In this document: positions 23,201 through 35,079 of the stretch, piece after piece
Position numbering within the stretch: the first letter of the stretch is position 1
Layout: each line of letters begins with the position of its first letter
Source of the DNA: Yamagishiella unicocca
Lineage: Eukaryota; Chlorophyta; Chlorophyceae; Chlamydomonadales; Volvocaceae
Assembly: GCA_003116995.1 (NCBI GenBank)
Contig: BDSL01000006.1
Coordinates: 1,764,501 to 1,828,500, forward strand
Reading direction: 5' to 3'
Length of the DNA stretch: 64,000 nt
The notes under the pieces: generated by a model
What the model was told of the DNA's origin: nothing
The model's input: the letters and a program-made list of their open reading frames with translations, nothing else
Database searches by the model: none
Program-made: the position numbers and the translations under genes

Positions 23201-26082
23201 AACAACTGCCTGAAGCGGCCTTTCGCTGCCTGAGGCGGCTTGGCCGTTTCCGCCTCCTCCGCGGCGGCGGCGGGGTAAGCGGCGGCAGCGGCAGCGGCGT
23301 CGGAGTGGGTGGTCCGGTCGCTACGAGGCGATGACAGCACAGCCGCGGCGTACGCCAGTGAGGCCAGTGGGGAGTGCGGCGCCGCGACCTGGCACTGCGC
23401 GTAGATCAAGGACAACGCGCCGACGGTGCTGGCGGACATGTCGACGCTGTCCCGAGTGCTCCGCCGGGAGTCCAACACCAGGGTCATCCGACTGCTCTCA
23501 GCCTCCAGCGCCGGCGACGACGACGGGGACGGGGACGAGGGCCTCGGCGTGACCATGGGTGACATGTGAAGCGGCGCCGCTTCAGGCACCGACGCCAGCT
23601 CAGGCCACGCGGCCGTGCTGCGAGCTGCGTGGGAGTGCGCCGCCGGGTCATCGTACCGGTGACTTGGGTCGTGCGGCTGCGGCCAGAGAGGGGAGTCCAA
23701 CGCCATGGGCGCTGACAGGTGCACCTGCGGGCAGTCGCTGGCTGTCGACCAAGCCAGGACCGACCGTGCCGACTCCTGCTGCTGCTCTTGGGCCGCAGCC
23801 GCCTGCATTCCATCCGGAGCCGCATGCCACGGCAACCAACCCAGATGCAACGGCCCCACGGCTCCGTCCTCGGGCGCCACAGCGACAGCCGCGTCCCACA
23901 GGTCCAACTCACGCCACGCCGCAACTTCCGGCCCGCCTCCCGGCAGCAGATCACGCGCGGCCTCCTCCTCGTCGGCCTCCTTGCTGCGCCAAGCCTCCGG
24001 CCGCAGCAAGGGCCGCAGCGACAGCGGCACTGACAGCTCGTGCATCCGTGCATTCACGGCGGCGAGCGGCGGGGTCGGCTGGACGGCGCACGCCTGTGGG
24101 CGCAGGACGGACCGCGCGAGCCACGACAGCCTGTTGTTTGGGATGATCCCCTCCTGCGGAGCTGCCACTCCCAGCTGGCGGCTGAAGGGCATGACGGGCC
24201 ACTGACCGAACCCGAGAGACGATGTCAGGATGGAGGCTTGGCTGCGATGTGGGTCGGGGCCGGCCGGCGATGTCCGAAGCAAGCGAGGCGCGAAGTGGGC
24301 ACCCCGAGGAGTATCCCTTCTGGCGCCTGCTTGAGCGCCTTGGGAGGTGCCGTGGACGCCCTCCATCGCATCCAACAGCGTGGCGTACAGGTTCCGGAGC
24401 AGCCGGAGCTGCCCATCGGGCGGCAGTAGCAAGCAGACAGCAGCCAGCATCTGGAGAACCTGGGTGAGACGCGGGCCCCACCACTCGCCACCGCCACCGC
24501 TCCCACCGCCGCTCCCGCCGCCGCTCGCATCCCCGCTGTCGCCACTGCTCCCACCACCGCCGCTGGTGTTGCCGCCGCCACCGCCGCTTGGTCCTCCGCC
24601 GCCGGCCCCCCCGCCAGCATTACCATCGCCACCGCCGCCACCTTTGCCGCCGCCGACAGCTGACAAAGAGCGCGCCGCAGGGCTGCCGAAGACGCCGTAC
24701 AGAACATCGCCGATCATCGCGCGCGTCTGCGCCATGAGGGTGCCCGAGGCCACTGTCGCCAGCTCCGCCAGGTCCGCAGCTGCATCCGCAGCTCGCACGA
24801 TGGGGTTCTGCCCGGCGGGGGAGGGCCACTGGGCGGGCTGCGCTTGCCGAGGACGACCGCTGCCGAAGGTGCTTGTGCCCGCATCTGACCCCGTCGCGCC
24901 TTCTCTGGATTTGGACCCGCTCCTCGACCACGATGGCGCGTACGAGGAGGACGCAGCGGCGGCGATGGTTGAGGACGCAGCCGAGCCCGAGGCGGGAGGT
25001 CCTGGCGCTGGAAGCTGGAGTTGCTGGCCGGGGGGCGCCTTGGGAGCCGGTGCACGCATGGGGGACTCGAGGCCGAGGCTACTGAGCAGCCCTGACGAGA
25101 TGATTCCGGCCGCCTCGGCGTGTCGCACGTCCTGTACGGTCACCTCGAAGCTGGACAGGGCTTGGCGGAGCTCCTCGGGCGTCAGCTGCGCAGATCATCG
25201 CGGCGCGTGGGAAAGGGGGAGCGGCGGCGTCGGGAGGTATTGAGCGGGAGCTTGGAAGCTTCGATTGGAAGACTGACAAATCACAATGGCTAGGAATACA
25301 CCGCGAAAATGAAGGACAACTGGCAAGCGCCTCCCCGAACCTACCTGTGTGCTGGTGCCGGAGAGCATCTGGACGAGCTCTGCCATCACCAGTACACTCA
25401 GCGCGACCTCGCTGACTCGGTCAAGAGGCACTCCGAATCCATCGGCGCTCTGTCTGGCACTCTTTCCGGCCACAGATGTAGCAGCGGCCGCAGCGGCGGC
25501 TGCTGCGGCCGCGGCCGCGACGGGGGGGGCAGGGAGAGCGCCAGACCCGCTGACCAGCTCGGTCGAGGTTGCCCCAGACGCAGCACTCGATGCCGCGGAA
25601 TGCCCAAGGCTGACGGCCTCGGTGCCGTGTGGCAAAGGGCCGGAAGCAGCGGGTGCCGAAAGCGGGGCGAACGGTAGAGCAATTGCGAATGCCGTGAGCG
25701 GCTGCGACAACGGGTCGTTTTGTAGCAATGGCTTTGGCTCGCTAGCCGGTCGGTCTGAAGCCTGCCCTTCATCTGGATCTCCTCCGGAAGTGCGGACGGC
25801 CGCCTGCAAACAGCAACGAAGGTGCGGGGTTCAAGGTTGGGAGAAGGCATACGCGACCATTTTGTAACTATCGGATGTCCCTATCCGCTCCAAATGGCCG
25901 AGTTTCCAAGATATAGGGCATGAGGTACACAATGTTACCGTCAAAGATCGCGAACCGCTGACGTCTGCTGCATACGTGCGAGCACACACCTGCACCGAGC
26001 GCCAAGGCGGCCGAGGTTTGGCGGGCCGAGAGGGCGCGACGGACGTTGGCGGTGGGCATCCAGCTAGCTGCTTCGGTTGCAT
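11253..26082 (-). CDS. Giant low-complexity protein of unknown function, with an AAAEP repeat array
   Basis: Six exons join in phase: 26082-25990, 25803-25345, 25185-22300, 21995-16253, 16003-15079 and 14763-11253. They give about 4,538 aa. Every junction has GT-AG borders, and phases 0,0,0,1,2 all match, which is why separate long frames are merged. No known domain was recognised. Visible features: a Leu-rich helical segment near residues 165-210 (VALSVLVMAELVQML, then LTPEELRQALSSFEV); a Gly/Ser-rich linker followed by LQMLAAVCLLLP; two hydrophobic stretches near 1223-1244 and 1293-1317 that could span a membrane; a motif like GGLAxVL recurring about four to five times between 1400 and 1800; the AAAEP array near 2200-2633; an acidic Glu-rich stretch; and a strongly basic C-terminus (KLKGLTKALKKLLKGGKK; KLRKSLWKRMRRKLGKL). 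The first Met (26082) is the first in frame after an upstream stop at 26236-26238. A structural, surface or chloroplast role is possible but unsupported. Confidence 0.78.
12637..12741. repeat. 24-bp tandem repeat in coding sequence
   Basis: Four copies of a 24-bp unit encode SPRADTPQ in the giant protein. The SPR and TPQ motifs look like candidate proline-directed phosphosites. Confidence 0.9.
12855..12882. repeat. 6-bp microsatellite (CTGACG) in coding sequence
   Basis: It encodes alternating Ser-Val in the giant protein. Confidence 0.85.
13612..13735. repeat. 12-bp tandem repeat encoding AAPA
   Basis: About ten copies of GTGCGGCGGCAG on the + strand. They encode an Ala-Ala-Pro-Ala run on the minus strand. 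Confidence 0.9.
17536..18835. repeat. 15-bp x ~86 tandem array (AAAEP)
   Basis: The unit on the coding strand is CGCAGCCGCAGAGCC or near it, giving Ala-Ala-Ala-Glu-Pro. About 86 copies lie in frame with the giant gene and no length variant was seen. Only a few substitutions recur: AAAES units (+ strand GACTC at about 17641, 17746, 17761, 17896, 18166, 18271, 18586, 18661 and 18736), SAAEP units (+ strand CCGAG), and one synonymous change near 18371. Nearest-neighbour homogeneity implies recent expansion. Because the unit is a multiple of three and lacks stops, several other frames also stay open. Confidence 0.97.
19568..19692. repeat. Imperfect Ala/Val-rich repeat in coding sequence
   Basis: Repeats of about 15-30 bp encode VVAATAEAAT-like segments in the giant protein. 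Confidence 0.8.
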
Positions 26083-28472
26083 GTCAGGCACCGCCCTGCC
26101 CTGTCCAGCCCCAGCCCAACGAAATTTAGGGCGCGGAAGGGTGCCCGGAACTCCTCCTACAACAGCACCATGGCAGACGGGTGTTGCCACAGCAAGGTAG
26201 GCCGTATGAAGGTGACCGTGATATTGCTGGTGCAGCTAGGCTGCACACCAAGCGCACGGCGAAGGTATTGCCGCATGCGCTTACCAGGCTTCACCCGGAG
26301 ACGCAAGCTCCGGCACGAAGCCCATTCCGACACCTGCAGGTTACAACCTCTTGCGTTGGAGCTGGGGCTGCACCTGGTGTTTTGCAGGTGTCCCTCCAAC
26401 ACCTTGAGGCTAACTATGATTTAAAGCGCCAGGGCGCTTGCCCCTATCTCTACACTGTCGACGCTGGATACTCATCATTTAGCTCAGAGCACTTTGTTGT
26501 TCAGGCAATGGACGGATTGCATATACGCATGTTAAGAACGAAACATCTAGCCTCCGAAACCATTCATTCGGAGTCGTGCACTGTAGCTGCCGTGCTTCAG
26601 GGTCAATGCATCAATGCGTCAATGCAAAACAGGAAAGACCACGTTGTTATAAAATCCTTTATCAAGCCTGGTCGTGTCGGTGACCGTTCATTTCCTCCGT
26701 ACAAATGCCTGGCCGCTCGCATTTGAAGGTTTGAAGCCTTTAATCTGGGGGGGAAGAACACAACGTTTTATAAGAAGGCTTGGGGCTTGCAGCTGATGTT
26801 CTTGAGACGGTATGGATAGGTCAGCGTAGGGAGATAGGGACGTTGGCGAGAACCGCACCTGTTGGCGGGGACTTATCGGCCACTTATAAGGCGTTAACCA
26901 TACATGACCAGGACAGCAATTTGTATGTTTGCTAGAATGCTGACGAAGCAGTGCGCGCACCAGTCGCTGCCAGGCATCTAGCCTATATCTGCCAGACGAC
27001 TTCCCCTTGTAGTCCTGACGAGCCCTGCGCTCAACCCGGACCACCCAGCAGCACGGCACGAGGCACATGGATTACACAGGAGCAGAGGCCTCTCGGTTGT
27101 GCATCAGAAAAATCCATAGCCGGCAGTAGTGCAACTGCAAACACCTAGTCCAGGAAGGGGGAGGCGGAATGACGACACAGGCTTTGGAAGGGAAATCAGG
27201 AGCTTCCTGAAAACCCAAACAGATAATTTCCAATCCTGTGGAGTCCCAATGCCCAAGACCACGGCAACACGAAGCAGCTACTCCGGCTAGGGTTGCCGGC
27301 AGTACATGGATGCATTCATGTCGTCTTGATCATTCACCACAGCCCACCGCTATCACTCTACCGCCGAGGACATGATTCCCATAAATACCGACCGACATCC
27401 GGCGGGCATCCAATCATGCACAAGTTGCAAGCCATCCCTTCAGACATAGGAAGAAGGGATGGCAAGATCAGCAGGAGATAATAGCTGACTTGCAAGGCGT
27501 TGAAGATCATCGCTTCAGATCGGTGATCCATCAAAGAGATGTCGCGCGGGCATGTGCCCCAGCTGACAACGCACTATCAGCCCCGGCAACTCAAGGGCAA
27601 AAACAATCGGGAGTGTGCTAGCCCGTGCGAGCGCGCGCGCCTTCAGCAAATGCTGGATCACGCATATCACCCACAGCATGACCTCGCTGGCATAGTACAC
27701 GCGCGGTGCAGGATTGCGGCACCCTGCAAGAATTCATAAATACAATGACTAACAACAGTTAAGATCATGTCAAACGTCACGTGCACCCATGTATCCAGAG
27801 TCCTTCCTCAGGCTAAAACCCGCGGATTAAAGTCATCCACGGCGCGCACACCATATATCAGACATGTTGCGTGCGTTATACTTCGTCATAATAAAAGTCA
27901 TTACTGAAGGAGTCGCCGCCTTTGCCGCAAAGCTTGGTGTTATCCGGAGTGGCCATAAATGCCTGCCCTGGGATGAAGCCACCCGGGCCCTGGGAACAAA
28001 TCCCACAGGCCGCGGTGGGTGGCGGTTAACTTGCGGCAAAGAGCGCAACGCAGCCCCTTTCGTGAAGCCCCTCCCAAACACGCACACACGGCTTAGCGGT
28101 AAATAAACGCACATACAAACGCACATACTTAACTCTCAGAGCTACACTCGCATCAAAGCATGCATGCCCTTCTGCTTGATCAAGTTCCCCAGACGCATAT
28201 GCAATCCTGCGCACATCCGTTTTTCTTTCCTCGCGGCCACCACCGCAACGACATGGTGGTGCCCGACCTTGCTACCTTCCGGCTTCAGCAACGGGCCGCA
28301 CGACATCCATCCAACACCTAGCAAGCGTAGAACGCTGGCATGTCATCGTAACACTTTTCGGTTACTTACACCTTAGGACAGGAAAAAGCGTATCCCTCGC
28401 GGTACCTGGGTCCACTGTTAGCGCGCATGATGTCCTCACAAACGCACAATCCTTCAAAACCCACATACTCAG
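26083..28472. other. Upstream region of the giant gene and 3' UTR of the next gene
   Basis: The part next to 26082 holds the 5' UTR and promoter of the giant gene; an in-frame stop at 26236-26238 bounds its reading frame. The part near 28380 is the 3' UTR of the next minus-strand gene. Between about 26450 and 28300 I see no coding signal, tRNA or clear repeat. Confidence 0.5.
28376..28380 (-). terminator. Candidate TGTAA polyadenylation signal
   Basis: TTACA on the + strand, 93 nt beyond the stop at 28473. This is a typical distance for this consensus. Confidence 0.55.
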
Positions 28473-31400
28473 CTACAGCACGTGCAGCACTTCTCCCCCA
28501 AGCAGCGGCTTCTGGTACGCCGGTTTAAAATACATGGCCGAGCCGCGCTCCTGGAGGTTCCTCTTCAACACGACGGCCTTGCCCTCCAACCCACTGGCCA
28601 CCACCCCACCAACGCAGGCCCCTCCCAGCCTGTCCACCAAAGGCGTACCCTCGACCCAGTCATTATACGCCGCGCGACGAAGGCTGAACGGCCCGAACAC
28701 CCCGGAGGACGGCTGCGACTGCGGCGGCGGCGTCGGCGGCTGGTGCCCATGGATTTGTAGCGCGGCGTGGGCATTTTCCTTGGCGGTTCCCACCGGCCCC
28801 ACCCCTGGAGCATTGCCCCCGAAGCGGCTCTGCTCGCCCTGGAGTGCATCGCGCGCACCGCCGCGGCCGGGGCTCGCGCCAGAAGCGAGGTTGTCGCCGC
28901 CGCCGCCGCCAGTTGCGTTGGCGGCGGAGCGCCCCGGCCAACATGGAAGGACGCTGGGCGAGTGGATGGGCGTCTCAGCAGCGCTGTACGGCACCAGCTT
29001 GCGAGATTGCACCGGGCTGTGTTGAGGTCGCTGTACCGCGGCTTGCCCGCCAGTCACGCTAGCCTCCGAAACCAACTGCTCGCTGGTCGCGGGGATGGAA
29101 TTGGCGCTGGATTCGGGGCCTACTTGGTGGTAATGCTCTCTGTGGTCCCGGCTGTGCTGCACCTGCTCTGGGCTCGAACCGGAGTTCGGCTGCTCTCCAG
29201 TGCTCTGGCCGTGTTGTGGCTGCTGTTGCAGATGGCTTGGGCAGTAGTGCTGCTGGCCTGACTGCTGCAGCGGTGTAGGCAGTAGCGGCGAGGCGATTGC
29301 CGTGGCAAGCTCGCCGCCTCCACCTTCGAGCCCGAAGAAGGACGCCTGCGCAGGCAGCACCGGCGCGGACGCCTCACCGGACTGCGTGTGTCTCGCCGGC
29401 GACCTGGGCGGCGACCTAGGGGGTGACCTCTTGGGCGAAGAGGGGGTCGTCGAGGGGCGCGAGTCAACGAGACCTTCGCTGCTGCGCGCCGCGGCGCCGC
29501 GTCCAGCACCTCTAGTCAGGGGCGGCCAGGGCACCGTCGCGGCAGGCGGATGGTACTGCGGCAGCGGCGTGAAGCGAGGCATGCTGGGCAGCACCGAGAG
29601 CGCACGAGACGGTGACGTCGGCGCATGCTGCTGCTGTTGCTCGGAGTGCTGGGCATGCGGCAGCAGCTGGTGCTGGTGGTGCAGGAACTGGTGCTGGTAG
29701 TGGTGCTGCGGATGCCTGGCCGCTAGGCTGCCCTCGTATCCGCCGCCAGCGGCGGCGGCGGCGGCGACCGCGGCCGCCGCCGCTGCCGCCGCCGCGGTCA
29801 GCCTCACATGCTGCGTCTGCATGTGCTGCGTGTGCAGCAAATGGGTCAGCCCGGGCTTGGATTGCGGGCTGCGTTCCACCATCAGCGTGGGGACCACAGT
29901 GCTGAGGCGCGGGGCGTGGCCTAGGGGTCCCGCCGTCAGGTGGGCCTCATGAGGCCCCGGAGAGCGACCTGGGGAGCCCCCGGGGTCACGCTGGCGGCTG
30001 CCTAGGGCCGGAGTCCTCGACCTGGGCTTCCCGCCTGTTGCTGCTGTTGCGGCGGCGGCTGCTGCAGGCCCGGCAATGGAGGTGCCAGGCAGGGTGCGCT
30101 GGCGGGCGGCTGGATGCGTGAAGGAGATGGTGGCGGTGTAGTAGGACTGCCGCTGGGAGGTGGGGCTCAGGGCCACGGAGCCGGCGGCGGGGCTGGCGGC
30201 GGCATCCGGGTCTGCGCTGGGTGCCGAGGCGGGGGAGGCCGCGAGGATGTGCCTGGAGGGGGGAGAGGGGACGAGCGCGAGGGAGGGGGAGCCAGGGAGG
30301 CCGGCGGGCAGCAGGTCCCTGCGGCGCAGGGCGGCGTGATGGGTGGCGGGGGAGGGCGGGTTCGGCCATGAAGGGCGCTCATTCTGCAGCAGTCGGCGAG
30401 TGGGGTGTGGTGACACAGCGGGCAGGACGCGGCTTGTCTGCCGGCACCTAGTGGAAAGCCGGGTGCACGCCTGGCTTATGGATCCCAGCGACCCACATCG
30501 AACCCATATCGGCCCACATCGAACCACGCTGACCCACATCGGCCCACATCGAACCACACTGACCCACATCGGCCCCACATCGGCCGACATCGAACCACAA
30601 TGACCCACATCGGCCCACGCCGAACCACACTGAACCTCATCGAACCACATCGAACCACACTGACCCACATCGGCCCCACATCCGCCGACATCGAACCACA
30701 ATGACCCACATCGGCCCCACATCCGCCGACATCGAACCACACTGACCCTCATCGAACCACATCGAACCACAATGACCCACATCGGCCCACGCCGACCGGC
30801 CCACGGTGTCGCCGTCAGGGCCCGGACCCTGCCACGACCCGACGCAGCAGCACTCTGGCCCCGCAGCACTCTGGCGAGGCATTACGCTGCAAACAGGTGG
30901 TGCGGCACACACGGCTACGCAGCAGCGAGCAGCAAGAGCGCACCGGTGCTCCCCGCCGTGGTTGGCGATGTAGACGGGGGTCGCGGAGCAGCTGCTGAGC
31001 TCGGCGTGCCCGTACAACCCCAGGGGCAAGCCGGCGGGTCGCGACTTGAAGGGGGGCGACCTGCGCAACAGGGCGGTAAACAGGGCAATATCGCGCGGCG
31101 GGTTTCGGAGCAATGAACAAGGGCTCGGGTGAAGTTTCCAGGCTGACCTAGTTTCTGAGGTCCCCTTCGTTGCTCCTGCACGTGCAATCCATGCGCCGCC
31201 GGAACAAGAGACTGCAACTGTAAGGGAATGCAAGTCAAACCCCAACCGACCAACCGACCAACCGCTTACCCTAGCCGGGCGGGGCTTCTGATGCTGCTGC
31301 CCGCAGGGGAGCTCTGGGAGGAGTGCGTAGTGGTGGGCTCGCGAGAAGCCAGCAGCCGCCGACCCGCCGTTTCCAGAACGACGGAAGGCACCCGACGAGT

Positions 31401-32231
31401 CGGAGTACGGCGCGTACCCAAGCTGTCAGTGAAGGGGGCCAGAAACCCTGGGCCGAAGAGGCTAAGGGAGGAGGCGGCCGGGCTCATGGCCGCAGTCGGA
31501 GTCGAGGCCCACCCGCCATCTCGCATGAGTGACATCTCTGCCAGAAACCCCGGACCCAGCAGACCCAGGGAGGCGGCTATCGTTGTAGTAGTTGTGGAGG
31601 TTGTGGGGGTTGTGGGGGCTGCTGGGGTTTTGGTGGCCGCTGAATGAGGTGGGGACACTCGGCCCGTGTCTCCGATGCTAGCCTGCTCCTGGTTCGGGTG
31701 TCGCTGCCTACTCTGCTGGTGGTGTAGGCGTGCAATCGCGGCTTCGAGGAGCTCGTCGGTGGAGGCGTCAGATGGTGTGCGCTCCGCCGGGGCCTCGGCC
31801 AGGTTGGGCAGGAAGCCGGAGTTCCCGCGACCCACAACCTTTGTAGTCGACGGCAGCGCGAGGGTCGTGGTGCCGCTGTGGACCACCGCGGAGAGGACCA
31901 GCGGGCCGGCCGCCCGAAGCGATGTAGTGGCCCATGCGCCCCTGGGTGCGGGCCACTCGGCCGCAGTTGCGGGGCGGCTGCAGTTGGGACTAGGAAGGGA
32001 TGAAGCTGCCGCACTGGGTGCCTCATCGACGGCTACTGCTGACGTAACCAGCTTGCCGTCGACACAGGCGACGTTTAAGAGCACGGGTGCGAAGCTTTCG
32101 TCCGAAGATACGGAGCACGGCAGCATCGGCAGCGTGTTCTGCGAGCCATAATTTGAAGCTGGCTGTGCAGAACCTTCTGGCATTTCGTCTTCGCCTGCTT
32201 CTGGAGTCGGCGACGCCAATTTGCCTGACAT
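28473..32231 (-). CDS. Unknown low-complexity protein, two exons
   Basis: Exons 32231-31270 and 30447-28473 join in phase 2 (donor GTAAGC, acceptor ACTAG) to give 978 aa. The start ATG at 32231 begins MSGKLASPTPEAGEDE. The protein is mostly Ser/Pro/Ala/Gln/His-rich and probably disordered. It has runs of Thr and Ala, KRSPPRSPPRSPARH basic-proline repeats (likely SR/kinase-site style), and His/Gln-rich stretches. The last ~60 residues look like a compact conserved module: FGPFSLRRAAYNDWVEG, TPLVDRLGGACVGGVV, AVVLKRNLQERGSAMYFKPA. Two internal stretches, LGLLGPGFLAEM and LSLFGPGFLAPF, repeat each other. I do not recognise a family. The gene is divergent from the gene starting at 32753, 521 bp away. 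The long frame running upstream of 30447 is intronic minisatellite, not exon. Confidence 0.72.
30481..30800. repeat. Intronic minisatellite (CACATCGAACCACACTGACC type)
   Basis: About ten imperfect copies of a unit of roughly 30 bp (made of CCCACATCGGCC and CACATCGAACCACACTGA modules) fill part of the intron 31269-30448. It is open in translation, giving spurious MWVSVVRCG-like peptides. Confidence 0.9.
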
Positions 32232-32752
32232 GCTGTTCCGTAGATAAATCGCTCAGCTTCCAGATCGGGAAAATTGTGAAGAGATGTACCTACGAAGCTG
32301 AAGTAATTAGAAAACATGGATAGACACAAAGTCTTCGCGCCGTGGCCATATGGCGTTTCAAGCTTCGCCAGCTACAGGAAACCGTGGAAGCTAACCATAA
32401 CGCATAGCTGACTAGCATAGATGTATTAGCAATGTGATATTGCGCTAAACGCTATGAGGTTGGATGTGAATCCGTGTTTCCATGGGGATTCGGAAGACCC
32501 ATGCGCGAGGACGGGGTAGGAAAGTGCGTGCGGGCCATCATACATTCTCAATGCGTCAATCAAACAGTAACCGCAATGCTTTCAACTCAGTATGTAGTAG
32601 AACCCCAATATGCTCGATAGCCTACCCTCACTCACGTGGGGGACAGCCCCAGCAGAACCTTGGGAATAACCATGTCGCCGAACATTCATGAATGACGTGG
32701 TGTTCCTGTCCACGGACTGCTGTTGCTTACATGATGCGACACTAGCGACGCC
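32232..32752. promoter_or_regulatory. Shared divergent promoter region
   Basis: A 521-bp gap lies between two head-to-head start codons (32231 minus, 32753 plus). It is locally AT-richer, with no coding signal. Individual elements could not be assigned. Confidence 0.5.
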
Positions 32753-34999
32753 ATGTCCCCTGACATGTGCGAAGAGGACGAAGGGGACTTCCTCTGTCTG
32801 CTCCAGCGGCGGCGACCGGACCTCAACGAGTTGTTGATGAAGCCAGTCCTTACCTTCAGCTCTGACCTCGCCGGACAGCTTCGCAAGGCCGCCCCCTTCG
32901 CCAATGGATGTACTGCTCCTATCCAGAACAGTCGAAGCCCTGCTGGCCAACAGCACAGTGGCGCTTCTCGATGTGTGCCTTTATCGATTAAGGCACACAT
33001 TGAAGGCGTTCCTTGGGTCCGTCCGGAAGGCTGGCCAAACTTGCTCAGGTCCACATTGACGGTGCCCGCAAAAGCTGGCTCCCAGTTGGTCTCAGTACCG
33101 CGCAGCAGTGAGGCCGAGGCCTTGGAAGCTTTGCAGCAGTTGACGCGAGCTGTAGTTCCTGGAGAAGAAGGAGACGAGGACACCAGCGACGATGACGGCA
33201 AAGCCCAGCTTACAACACACTTGCGAGCGCGCTCGGACTCGGAGTGCAATGCCCCTTCTTCAGGGATCCAGGATGACGCCCGCACGCGCCACATCAGCGC
33301 GTCGAGCTGCTGCGGCAGCTGCGACAGCGCAATCGGCGTCACCGCCAGGGCAGCCACGTACTGCGGCGGTGGCGGAATCGCCGTCGGCTTACGGTCCGAC
33401 GCCTCCCCCCAGCGGTCCCGCAGCGACAGCAGCCCCAACGGCACCGACCTGTACGACAGCACCGCCGTACTCAATGTACAGGGGCGCCCCATCGCGGTCG
33501 CCTCCCCCAGCCTACGCGACCTGGTAAGCCAAACCCATCCCGGCCAGGTGCTCCGACTCGAGTCCGTCGGCGCTAACGCTCGAAACCACTTGGTGGTGGT
33601 TGACACTAACTCCCACATCAACGTAACGGCAAACGACGCCGCCGACCGGCAGTGCCAACTGCCGACCATGGCCGGGACCCATCCCGTGGTGGCTTCGCCT
33701 CGATCGATGGCACAGCGGAGCAGCGGCGTCCCAACGGCGCTAGTGCCGCTGCTGTCCGTCGGTTTGATTTCCAAACAGCTGTCGCCACAGGACGCCGTAC
33801 CGCTACTTCTAGAGCAGCATCAGCTCCTGGCGAGGGCGCCGGACCCGGCATACGGGCCTCACGGCGTCAGCGGCGGGTCGGGCTGCGATGGGGAGGCGGG
33901 AAGGGGCGGCGACGGCGCTGCGGGACATCGGCAGTCGGACGGCACCCGAACGGCGGCGCGTCAGGTGGGCCTCCCAGGGGCGGCTAGGCGAGCGGAGAGG
34001 GGGCTTTGTGGTGCCGTGGGGGCGGGCGGGCGGCCTGATGCCGGGGCCCGCCGTGCAAGGTGTGCCGTACCGTGTATCGTCATTTTATACACCCACCCGC
34101 CCAGGGAGCGTCCATCGCCTAGCCTGCCTTGCCTTGCCTTGCCTTGCTTCCCGTTGCGATTTGGTCCATCCACTGACTATTGAGGCCACAGCGGGCAGAG
34201 GAACCAGCACACGCATCGCCTTATCCCCCGCGCATCCTCGCCTCGTCCGTGCCGTGCCATGCGTCGCAGGCAGCGTCGGGCGTTCAGAAGGTTGCCGACA
34301 AGTCCCGAAGGGCCCGCCGCAGCAGCACCCTCCTCTCCTTCCTACCTACCAGCCGCGCCATGCAACTCTCCACCCGGTTGCGGCGCCTCCGCTCCCAGCT
34401 GGAGCGCTTCTCACTCACCCCGGAGCCGCCGCCACTGTGCGACGAGTGCTCGAGCCCCCTGATGCGGACCACCTCCTCGCCCGCGCGCATGATGATGGCG
34501 CACATGCCTCTGCACTTCGCGGAGGGCGCCATTGAGACTTGCGTGGGGGACGCGTGCGATGGCGAGCCGTTCGACCCGCGCTCCCTGGAGCACTCGCACT
34601 CCGTCACCTCGCCGTCGATGCAGGACGGCACGGTGGCGGTGACGCTGCGAGGCCAGGCCGGCAGCTCCGCCGCCGCCGCCGTGGTAGGCGACGGGAAGAG
34701 GGGGACGGGCAGCGCTGGCGGCGGCTGCGAGGGAGGCGGCGGCGACGCGGTCGCCGCCAGCGGCGCCGCGTTGGCGCCGGCGCGACAGACCATGCAGCTT
34801 CCTGTACGGCAACCTCAGCCGCCGTTGCTGCCGTACGGTGGGATCCTGCGCCTCGCGGTTTCGCACGGCAACGGCGTGCCCGTTCTGTCCAACCACCAGC
34901 GCTACACTCCCAGTATGAGTCGACAGCACCAGCAGCATCATCAGGGCCGGGGGGCTGGCACGTCACAGTCACGCAGCGGCGCAGTAGCCGACGGAGCCC

Positions 35000-35079
<80 letters not shown>

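Noticed and set aside
30448..30869. Extension of the 28473 gene frame through MWVSVVRCG-like repeats
   Set aside because: The repeat translates as an open frame only by composition. A strong acceptor at 30448 joins in phase to the upstream exon.
32686..33774. Minus-strand frame of 362 codons
   Set aside because: It is antisense to the better-supported + strand exon, has no family resemblance, and overlaps the divergent promoter layout.
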